In this document: piece after piece, positions 1-6,179 of the stretch | Layout of the letters: every line of letters begins with the position of its first letter | How positions within the stretch are numbered: the first letter of the stretch is position 1 | Source of the DNA: a bacterium | GTDB lineage: Bacteria > Pseudomonadota > Gammaproteobacteria > Berkiellales > Berkiellaceae | DNA length: 29,498 nucleotides | Assembly: GCA_009927065.1 (NCBI GenBank) | Contig: RFNU01000202.1 | Span: 1 to 29,498 of the forward strand | Direction of reading: 5' to 3' | Position numbers and translations under genes: made by a program | Notes under the pieces: model-generated | Seen by the model: the letters and a program-made list of their open reading frames with translations, nothing else | Databases searched by the model: none | Told to the model about the DNA's origin: nothing

Positions 1-1
1 C

Positions 2-574
2 CCAGATAAAAAAATCATCAGCTACGGCCGTAACTTTGTTGCCTCTGGATCTTATTGGCTTGCAACATTAGGGCAAAAGATTTACGCATCGGAAATGTCT
101 GTCGTGGGTTCCATTGGTGTTAGACAGGAAATGCTTAACTTTTATGATTTTCTTATCGAACATAAAATAAAACCCATTTCTATTCATGCTGGGGAACATA
201 AAGTAGCGGGCAGTCCTATTGCCCCTTTTAGTAGTGAAGACACTAAAAACTTTCAAGATATCTGTAATAAAACTCATGAAATATTCAAAAATGCTGTCAA
301 AAAAGGGCGTGGAGATCGGTTAAAAATCAATCAAGATACCTTTTCTGGCCTTATTTGGTTAGGAAACGATGCCAAAGAGATTGGGTTAATTGATGATTTA
401 AAAGATTTTGATGATGTTATTACCCTTGAATTTGGAGATTATCCAGTCAAGTATGTCCGTAAACCTCAAGATTTAAATTGGAAACAATTTATTAATGATA
501 CAGTGAAAGAAATCTCTAATGCTTCTTTGCAATCATTAAGTCACAATGGAGGTAATTATCGTGTCATCGCTTAA
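2..574 (+). CDS. sppA: Signal peptide peptidase SppA/SohB-type serine protease (family S49), C-terminal part
   Basis: This is the last 190 codons of a gene that begins before the window; the frame is open from base 2. S49 peptidases are membrane-bound serine proteases that degrade cleaved signal peptides using a Ser/Lys dyad. The nucleophile region is visible as VASGSYWLAT, with the catalytic Ser at codon 44-46. It is followed by SVVGSIGV, the usual strand after the active-site helix. The stretch GRGDRLKI...SGLIWLGNDAKEIGLID is typical of the family's C-terminal part. The catalytic Lys would lie upstream and cannot be checked. The second Gly of the usual ASGGY motif is Ser here. An S49 peptidase gene just before yceF-yceD-rpmF-plsX is a known gammaproteobacterial arrangement (as in Pseudomonas). 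The end overlaps the next gene by 14 bases. The family call is firm; SppA versus SohB cannot be decided from the fragment. Confidence 0.88.
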   Translation, partial: PDKKIISYGRNFVASGSYWLATLGQKIYASEMSVVGSIGVRQEMLNFYDFLIEHKIKPISIHAGEHKVAGSPIAPFSSEDTKNFQDICNKTHEIFKNAVKKGRGDRLKINQDTFSGLIWLGNDAKEIGLIDDLKDFDDVITLEFGDYPVKYVRKPQDLNWKQFINDTVKEISNASLQSLSHNGGNYRVIA

Positions 575-989
575 TACTGGAACTCCACTGGATATCGCCT
601 ATCAGTTTGTTAGAGAGCTGCCGGAAGATATCAATGCTCAAAACCGATATCATGCCGTTTTTCTTAGAACTATTTTCCATATACCCTGTTTGAAAACAGA
701 TGAGTCTGCAATAGATTACACACCCCTTAGGCTTTATCATGAAGATAAGGCCTTTTTTGTAGCTTTTGATCATCCCGAACGGCTGATGAACTGGGCACAA
801 GAAAGCTCATCCCAAGAAATTGGGGTGCGTACTTTGAATGGTGAAGAACTTATTCAATCATTAGCACCTTTTGTTTATTTAGTGCTTAATCCTGGAACGC
901 CCTATTACACTGAAATAGGTCCAGAACAAATCAATTACCTAAAGAAAACAATCAACGTCATAGAAAAAGAACTTATTTCAAACTCATAG
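561..989 (+). CDS. SseB N-terminal-domain protein (enhanced serine sensitivity family)
   Basis: A 142-residue protein resembling the SseB N-terminal domain. It has a block like FFVAFDHPERLMNWAQ (in SseB proteins a 'vFts.erl..w' segment), then a mid-region ending in YLVLNPGTPYYTEIGPEQINYLKK, close to the family's 'l.lNPgs....l.peel..l'. The biochemical role of SseB is poorly defined; overexpression alters serine sensitivity in E. coli. The GTG start at 561 is preferred because a GGAGG at 548-552 stands 8 bases upstream. An ATG at 546 in the same frame lies inside the preceding gene and would overlap that ribosome site. E. coli SseB is about 258 residues, so this is a single-domain version. It overlaps the peptidase gene upstream, and its TAG touches the yceF region, which suggests co-translation. 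Having sseB between sppA and yceF is unusual. Family assignment is fairly sure; function is not known. Confidence 0.72.
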   Translation: MSSLNTGTPLDIAYQFVRELPEDINAQNRYHAVFLRTIFHIPCLKTDESAIDYTPLRLYHEDKAFFVAFDHPERLMNWAQESSSQEIGVRTLNGEELIQSLAPFVYLVLNPGTPYYTEIGPEQINYLKKTINVIEKELISNS

Positions 990-1000
990 TGGATCATTGT

Positions 1001-1597
1001 ATGCAACTTATTTTAGGCTCAAGCTCGCCTTCTAGAAAAAAAGTTCTTAATCAGCTTAACCTTATGTTTACATGTATAAGTCCCGATATTGATGAAACCC
1101 AGCTTGAATATGAGTCAGTACAAGATTATGTCAAAAGACTGTCGGAAGAAAAAGCCCGCGCTGTTTTAAAAAAAACACCGATCAACACAGAAGCTATTAT
1201 TATAGCTTGCGATCAAGTCGCTCATTGTAAAGGAAAAATTTACGGCAAACCTGAAAATAAAGAGCGTGCAACAATCTTTCTCAATCAATTAAGCGGCCAA
1301 TCCGTTGAATATATTTGTAGTATCACGCTACTTAATACAAAAACATTAAATGTTGTGAGTGATTACTCTCGAACGCACGTTGTTTTTAAACAGCTTTCTA
1401 GTGATTTTATCAATAAATATGTCAAGCAAGAATCTATTTTAGAATGCGCATCCGGATTGCAAATAGAATCGATGGGGCCGCTACTCTTAGAAAATTTTCA
1501 AACTGATGACCCCACCTCTATTTTTGGCCTTCCCGTTTTACTTCTCGATCATTTAATGACTAAACATCAGCTGAATTTGATTGATTTTTGCTTATAA
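1001..1597 (+). CDS. yceF: Maf/YceF-type nucleoside triphosphate pyrophosphatase (7-methyl-GTP pyrophosphatase)
   Basis: A Maf-family house-cleaning enzyme that hydrolyses modified nucleoside triphosphates to the monophosphate and pyrophosphate. The YceF subgroup prefers 7-methyl-GTP. The N-terminal signature LILGSSSPSRKKVL with the downstream DIDET motif forms the substrate site. Further conserved blocks are SEEKARAV, the catalytic-base segment ACDQVA, GKPENKERA and the C-terminal FGLPVLLL. Length (198 residues) matches the family (about 190-200). The ATG at 1001 puts the signature at the N-terminus as in E. coli YceF; a GTG at 989 in frame has no better ribosome site. Assignment to YceF rather than the paralog YhdE rests mainly on position, directly before yceD-rpmF-plsX. 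Soluble and cytoplasmic. Confidence 0.9.
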   Translation: MQLILGSSSPSRKKVLNQLNLMFTCISPDIDETQLEYESVQDYVKRLSEEKARAVLKKTPINTEAIIIACDQVAHCKGKIYGKPENKERATIFLNQLSGQSVEYICSITLLNTKTLNVVSDYSRTHVVFKQLSSDFINKYVKQESILECASGLQIESMGPLLLENFQTDDPTSIFGLPVLLLDHLMTKHQLNLIDFCL

Positions 1598-1600
1598 AAC

Positions 1601-1630
1601 ACTGTATCCTTAGGACAGTTTAATTTGTTT
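1601..1630 (+). terminator. Possible weak hairpin between yceF and yceD
   Basis: ACTGT at 1601-1605 pairs with ACAGT at 1615-1619 around a 9-base centre that can add one or two pairs. A loosely T-rich stretch (1619-1630) follows. The stem is only 5 bp and the T tract is interrupted, so this may be an attenuator or chance. A TAGAAT hexamer at 1642-1647 could be a -10 for yceD, but no good -35 is seen. Confidence 0.22.
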
Positions 1631-1656
1631 GAAAAAAGTGTTAGAATTTGTCATCT

Positions 1657-2172
1657 ATGAGTAAAAATGTCATCAAAGATTTAACATCATTTTGTAAACA
1701 CAATAATGTTATTGAAGGATCGGTCGTTATCCCAGCTGAAGAGTTGCTTGATATAACCAGTCGTGATTGCCGTCTCAATGCAACACCCATAACAATTGAG
1801 TTTAAACTACAAGGGTCAGTAAGTAATACAGGGCTGTACTTTATTTCTGGAGAATGGCGTGCCCTTACTGATTTAAATTGTAGTTTTTGTTGTCATAAAA
1901 TGGATTACTTGCTAGTTCATCATTATGACAACTTACGGTTAATTGATGAAACCCTAAGCTCATTAGATTATGAAGGGGAATGCTTTGAGTGTCGTTTCGA
2001 TCTCTTCGATCTCGATGAATGGCTTTTTTCAGAATTAATGCTTGTTTTACCTCTTGCGCCGCGTCACGAAACAAGTTGCGTTAAGTGGGAAAACAATAAT
2101 ATCACTCAAACAGAAGACAAAGTTAGCAGGAAACTTTACGAAATTCTTGCTGATAATCAACATAATCGTTAA
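1657..2172 (+). CDS. yceD: YceD (DUF177) protein, 23S rRNA accumulation factor
   Basis: A 171-residue YceD/DUF177 protein. In E. coli and in plant chloroplasts this family is linked to 23S rRNA accumulation or processing; the molecular mechanism is not settled. Visible family features are a CSFC motif at the start of the core domain and an acidic run with DLFDLDEWLFSELMLVLPLAPRHETSC, matching the conserved 'dl..li.dElll.lP..p.H...C' block. ATG 1657 is chosen; a TTG three codons earlier (1648) is in frame but less likely. It sits 13 bases before rpmF, as in most gammaproteobacteria, and is probably co-transcribed with it. An antisense frame at 1865-2074 is a shadow. Confidence 0.88.
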   Translation: MSKNVIKDLTSFCKHNNVIEGSVVIPAEELLDITSRDCRLNATPITIEFKLQGSVSNTGLYFISGEWRALTDLNCSFCCHKMDYLLVHHYDNLRLIDETLSSLDYEGECFECRFDLFDLDEWLFSELMLVLPLAPRHETSCVKWENNNITQTEDKVSRKLYEILADNQHNR

Positions 2173-2185
2173 AAGGATAACCAAG

Positions 2186-2389
2186 ATGGCTGTTCAACAG
2201 AATAAAAAATCCCGCTCACGCTCCGGTATGCGTCGTGGTTCACATGCTAAGATCCCTACCCCTACACTATCGATTAATCCATTGACTGGCCAAGCTCATC
2301 GTCGCCACCATATTGCTGCTGATGGTACTTACAGAGGCAAACAATATTTAATCACGACGACTCATGAAGAAGGCCTCGACGACAATTAG
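2186..2389 (+). CDS. rpmF: 50S ribosomal protein L32
   Basis: Large-subunit ribosomal protein bL32, 67 residues. The N-terminus MAVQQNKKSRSRSGMRRGSH and the later RRHHIAADGTYRGK are the diagnostic blocks. ATG 2186 is chosen because the L32 signature starts there and AAAGGATAA stands just upstream; the open frame reaches back to 2042 without homology. There are no zinc-binding Cys pairs, so this is the Cys-free type. It is about ten residues longer than E. coli L32, with an acidic tail ending in EEGLDDN. It lies between yceD and plsX as expected, and its stop is 14 bases before the plsX ATG. Confidence 0.95.
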   Translation: MAVQQNKKSRSRSGMRRGSHAKIPTPTLSINPLTGQAHRRHHIAADGTYRGKQYLITTTHEEGLDDN

Positions 2390-2403
2390 TGATTTGTACG
2401 CGC

Positions 2404-3423
2404 ATGAGTAACATCATTGCTGTAGATGTTATGGGCGGCGATTACGGCCCATCCATCACGTTACCAGCATGTCACTCGTTTCTTAACCGAACGAGTGACG
2501 TCTGCCATTTATTTGGTGATGCCAATAAAATTACCCCATGGATGCTGTCATTACCAAAACGGCTGCAAGAACGCGCCCATATTTTTCATTGTCCAGAAGT
2601 TATCGATAATCACACATCTGCTAAAGATGCTATAAGAAAATTTCGACAGTCTTCAATGAGATTGGCTATTCAATCTGTTCAATCAGGGCAAACACAAGCT
2701 GTTGTCAGCGCAGGTAATACTGGTGCTCTCATGGCCTTGTCCAAAATTATTTTATCGATGATTGATGGAATCGACAGACCTGCCATCGCAAAAGCATTAC
2801 CAAACTTAAGTATTGATAACGAAGATAAATTTACTATTGTTCTTGATTTGGGTGCAAATACACAATGTGTTCCTAAAAATCTTCTAGATTTTGCAGTTTT
2901 AGGATTAGCTTTACATCGTTGCTTAATCCAAGACCAAGCAACTCGTTCTATTAAATTGCTGAATATTGGTGCAGAAGAAATAAAAGGTAATGATTTAGTT
3001 CAAGACACTGCTCAGTTAATAAAACGACACAGTAATCTTCCTTATGCAGGCTTTATCGAAGCTGACTCTCTTTTTACCGCTGATGCTGATATTATTGTCT
3101 GTGATGGTTTTTCAGGAAATATTGCACTAAAAACATCTGAAGGTCTAGCCAACCTTATTATTAAACGCTTAAAAGCAGCTTTTGAAGGCTCAATTTCTTC
3201 TCAAGTAGGCGCTTTACTTTTAAAAAAGGCCCTTAAAGAAAAACTTGGTGTCCTTAATCCTGCTCGACACAATGGGGCTTTTATTTTGGGGCTGAATGGT
3301 ATTGTGATTAAAAGTCATGGTAGTGCAACCCAAGAGGGCTTTTGTACTGCATTAAATTTTGCTTCTCAACAAGTTCATCATGATATCTTAAAGAAAGTCC
3401 AAATTGTGATGAAAGATCTATAA
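2404..3423 (+). CDS. plsX: Phosphate acyltransferase PlsX
   Basis: PlsX converts acyl-ACP and phosphate to acyl-phosphate, the acyl donor for PlsY in phospholipid synthesis; it is a soluble, membrane-associated enzyme. The N-terminal signature IIAVDVMGGDYGP is clear. Other conserved blocks are AVVSAGNTGALMA, the family's 'RPaia...P' equivalent RPAIAKALP, LDLGAN, NIGAEEIKGN, and VCDGFSGNIALKTSEG near the C-terminus. Length is 339 residues, normal for the family. ATG 2404 is chosen because it begins the signature; a GTG at 2389 overlaps the rpmF stop. No strong ribosome site is visible, so translational coupling to rpmF is likely. The gene ends 16 bases from the convergent fabG stop, with no terminator seen between them. 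Confidence 0.95.
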   Translation: MSNIIAVDVMGGDYGPSITLPACHSFLNRTSDVCHLFGDANKITPWMLSLPKRLQERAHIFHCPEVIDNHTSAKDAIRKFRQSSMRLAIQSVQSGQTQAVVSAGNTGALMALSKIILSMIDGIDRPAIAKALPNLSIDNEDKFTIVLDLGANTQCVPKNLLDFAVLGLALHRCLIQDQATRSIKLLNIGAEEIKGNDLVQDTAQLIKRHSNLPYAGFIEADSLFTADADIIVCDGFSGNIALKTSEGLANLIIKRLKAAFEGSISSQVGALLLKKALKEKLGVLNPARHNGAFILGLNGIVIKSHGSATQEGFCTALNFASQQVHHDILKKVQIVMKDL

Positions 3424-3439
3424 AAAGAATATAAGAAGC

Positions 3440-4180
3440 TTACTGCATGTATAACCCACCATTCACATGTAACGTTTGACCTGTAATATAATGAGCTTGC
3501 GGGCTTGCTAAAAACAAACAAGCATGAGCTATATCATCAGGAATACCTAACTTTTTAGAAGGTATTTGATTGAGTAAAAAGGCTCTTTGCTCTTCACTTA
3601 AAACTTTTGTCATATCAGTTTCAATAAAACCAGGGGCAATAATATTGATAGTAATATGACGTGACGCAACTTCCTGTGCTAACGCTTTGCTCATTCCAAT
3701 CAGTCCTGCTTTCGCCGCGCAATAATTTGCCTGACCGGGATTACCAATCACGGCTACAACAGAAGAAATAGAAATAATACGTCCATAACTAGCTCGCAGC
3801 ATACCTTTTAGAATACCTTGAGTTAATTTAAAAGTGCCGCTTAAATTTGTTGCTAAAACATCATCCCATTCACTTGCTTTCATGCGTAATGAGATATTGT
3901 CACGAGTAATACCTGCGTTATTAATCAACACATCAACAGGACGATTAAGCTCTTTAACTTCTAATAAAAAGTTTGCTATCGAGTCTGTTGATCCCAAATC
4001 GAGCTTTAAGACTTTTGCTTGAATATTATCTTCTTGTAGGATTGTTGCTAACTTAAGACAAGCATCATCTGAAGTTGCTGTTGCAATAATAAAAGCACCT
4101 TGATGTCCAAAATTTTTTGCTATAGCAAATCCAATACCTCTTGACGCACCGGTGACAAGAACACAACTGTTATTAAACAT
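3440..4180 (-). CDS. fabG: 3-oxoacyl-[ACP] reductase FabG
   Basis: NADPH-dependent reductase of the first reduction step in the type II fatty-acid elongation cycle. It is a short-chain dehydrogenase of 246 residues. The cofactor motif TGASRGIG is at residues 10-17 and NNAG at 87-90. The catalytic triad is Ser140, Tyr153 and Lys157 within SISS...ANYCAAK, followed by the IAPGFIETDMT segment. It is the last gene of the minus-strand unit fabH-fabD-fabG, starting one base after the fabD stop with an AAGGGAAATAAG ribosome site inside the end of fabD. acpP and fabF, which usually follow fabG in gammaproteobacteria, are not here; instead the gene meets plsX tail to tail. Confidence 0.95.
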   Translation of the reverse strand: MFNNSCVLVTGASRGIGFAIAKNFGHQGAFIIATATSDDACLKLATILQEDNIQAKVLKLDLGSTDSIANFLLEVKELNRPVDVLINNAGITRDNISLRMKASEWDDVLATNLSGTFKLTQGILKGMLRASYGRIISISSVVAVIGNPGQANYCAAKAGLIGMSKALAQEVASRHITINIIAPGFIETDMTKVLSEEQRAFLLNQIPSKKLGIPDDIAHACLFLASPQAHYITGQTLHVNGGLYMQ

Positions 4181-4181
4181 C

Positions 4182-5117
4182 TTATTTCCCTTTTAATAAA
4201 TGGCAGACGGCTTGTAACTGCTCAGAGTTAGAAGTATTCATACAAGGTACATCAATAATTTTCTTAACCAAGTTTGTTAATATGCTTCCAGGACCTACCT
4301 CAATAAAAAGATCGATCCCTTGCCCTATCTTTTGTATCATTGAGCGAAACTGTACACGATGAACTAACTGTTGGCTCAAATGATCAATAATGATCTCAGC
4401 ATCAGTTGTGAGCGTTAAAGTATGATTACTCGCCACTGGCCACGATGATTGAAGCTTATGAGGCGTTTGTGTCAGTAAGCTCTTAAATTTAACACTTGCT
4501 TGTTCAAGCATAGGACAATGAGATACAACTGACATAGGAAGAGGTATAATTTTTCTAGCACCAGCCTCTTTCAACACTGCTATTGCATCATCAACAGCAC
4601 TCGTGAGACCACCAATAACGACTTGTCCATCGCAATTATCATTCACTAACCAAACATCAGGAATTGTTTGAATAAGCTGATCTATGTGTGCAACACTGAG
4701 GCCACCTAAAACAACATGCATGGCTATATCTCTATTCAACATACACTCTTGCATCACAACAGCTCGCTGATGAGCCAAGATCATAGCTTGTTTCGTATCA
4801 AAAAGGCCTACTGCACAAGCTGCTGTCAACTCCCCCAGAGAATGTCCTGCAACACACACAATATCATGATGGGCTAATGCTGGTTGCAAGAGATGGTATA
4901 CCCCCAATGAATGGCTTAATATCAATGGCTGGGTAATTTCAGTTTGATGAATCAAGGATGAACGCTCAGCTAAAAGATCAATGCAGTTCGTTTTAATCAA
5001 TGAAGAACATTGATTTAACCAAGTGTGCAATACATGATAATGCGATGGATCTTGATAATACTCTAATAGTTGGTGATGTTGTGAGCCTTGACCTGGAAAT
5101 AACAATACAAGCTTCAT
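4182..5117 (-). CDS. fabD: Malonyl-CoA:ACP transacylase FabD
   Basis: Transfers malonyl from CoA to acyl carrier protein, the extender unit for fatty-acid synthesis; cytoplasmic. It is 311 residues, normal length. The N-terminal LLFPGQGSQ (residues 5-13) and the nucleophile motif GHSLGE with Ser93 are visible. The catalytic His is in VVSHCPM (His200), and VIGG in the middle of the protein is also typical. The region around residues 122-140 (MQECMLNRDIAMHVVLGG) departs somewhat from the common MQEAVP...GAMAA form but keeps the shape. It lies 3 bases after the fabH stop and 1 base before the fabG start, so the three genes are a tight operon. Confidence 0.95.
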   Translation of the reverse strand: MKLVLLFPGQGSQHHQLLEYYQDPSHYHVLHTWLNQCSSLIKTNCIDLLAERSSLIHQTEITQPLILSHSLGVYHLLQPALAHHDIVCVAGHSLGELTAACAVGLFDTKQAMILAHQRAVVMQECMLNRDIAMHVVLGGLSVAHIDQLIQTIPDVWLVNDNCDGQVVIGGLTSAVDDAIAVLKEAGARKIIPLPMSVVSHCPMLEQASVKFKSLLTQTPHKLQSSWPVASNHTLTLTTDAEIIIDHLSQQLVHRVQFRSMIQKIGQGIDLFIEVGPGSILTNLVKKIIDVPCMNTSNSEQLQAVCHLLKGK

Positions 5118-5120
5118 GTA

Positions 5121-6089
5121 TTAACTCAACACGTTAAAAACAGACCCGCCAAACGTCATACCACCACCAAAAGCAATGGTCATCACATTCATACCCACTT
5201 GAATAAGGCCTTCTTTTTCAGCATCAACATAGGCTAAAGGAATAGATGCAGCTGAAGTATTACCATAACGCTCCAAACATTGATAATATTTATTGAGAGG
5301 TATAGGTGTGCGTTCAGCAACAGCTTGTAAGATACGACCATTAGCTTGATGTGGTATGACAATATCAATAGCAGAAGGAGGCAATCCGGTTTTTTCTAAT
5401 AATGTTGTAACACAAGATGATAAGCAGCCCACTGCTCTTTTAAAGACTTTCGGTCCATCCATTTGGATTTTATGATGCCCATGTTTGTTGGCCCAAGGAC
5501 TGCTCACTGTTAACGACAACTCCTGATCAGGTTCTGCTCCTATCATCGAATACAAAATGCTTGGATGTTCAGAGGCACTGAGAATGGCCGATCCTGCCCC
5601 ATCACCAAATAATATACAAGTTTTTCTGTCATTCCAGTCTAATACTCTAGAAATAACATCAACTCCCAAGAGTAAAATATGTTCTGCAGAATTATTTTCA
5701 ATAAACTGTCGACCAATATGAGATGCATAAACAAAACCAGAACAAGCAGCCTGCAAATCAAAGGCAAAACCTTTAATGCCCAGTTCACCTAAAAGCATAC
5801 ATCCAAGACCAGGAAAAACATGCCTGCTACTTGATGTGCCGACAATAATCCCACTAATTTGACTCACATCAAGTCCGGACCGAGCGATTGTTTCGCGTGT
5901 TGTTTTAACGGCTAAAGTTAATGAATCTTCATCAGGGGTACACATATATCTATTTTTAATACCAGTACGCTCAACGATCCATTGATCGGTCGTTTCAACG
6001 ATCGACTCAAAATCTTTATTAGACATTTGAATTGATGGCACGCAGCTGGCGAAAGAGTGAATTTTGCTAAAATTTTTCAAGGAAAACAT
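5121..6089 (-). CDS. fabH: 3-oxoacyl-[ACP] synthase III FabH (KAS III)
   Basis: Condenses acetyl-CoA with malonyl-ACP to start fatty-acid synthesis. The protein has 322 residues. The catalytic Cys116 is in AACSGF, the His in PHQAN (His247) and the Asn in YGNTSAAS (Asn277). The N-terminal TTDQWIVERTGI and C-terminal AFGGGMTFG are characteristic. It is the first gene of a fabH-fabD-fabG unit transcribed opposite to plsX. About 90 bases separate it from the upstream Ddl gene on the same strand, and a consensus -35 hexamer lies in that gap, so it probably has its own promoter as well as possible read-through. Confidence 0.95.
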   Translation of the reverse strand: MFSLKNFSKIHSFASCVPSIQMSNKDFESIVETTDQWIVERTGIKNRYMCTPDEDSLTLAVKTTRETIARSGLDVSQISGIIVGTSSSRHVFPGLGCMLLGELGIKGFAFDLQAACSGFVYASHIGRQFIENNSAEHILLLGVDVISRVLDWNDRKTCILFGDGAGSAILSASEHPSILYSMIGAEPDQELSLTVSSPWANKHGHHKIQMDGPKVFKRAVGCLSSCVTTLLEKTGLPPSAIDIVIPHQANGRILQAVAERTPIPLNKYYQCLERYGNTSAASIPLAYVDAEKEGLIQVGMNVMTIAFGGGMTFGGSVFNVLS

Positions 6090-6110
6090 CTTTTAATATC
6101 AATATTATTA

Positions 6111-6155
6111 ATTATCATGCGTAGCAAATTGTAATTTGTCAATTGATGCTTTTAA
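6111..6155 (-). promoter_or_regulatory. Candidate promoter(s) for fabH-fabD-fabG
   Basis: Read on the minus strand, there is a perfect TTGACA (6142-6137). The best downstream -10-like hexamer is GATAAT (6116-6111) at a 20-base spacing, longer than ideal. A second reading uses TTAAAA (6155-6150) with TACAAT (6133-6128) at 16 bases. Both precede the fabH start at 6089. Either would let the fab genes be expressed independently of plsX, fitting their inverted orientation. Confidence 0.4.
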
Positions 6156-6179
6156 CTAGAATTTACATCTCCAAACTCA

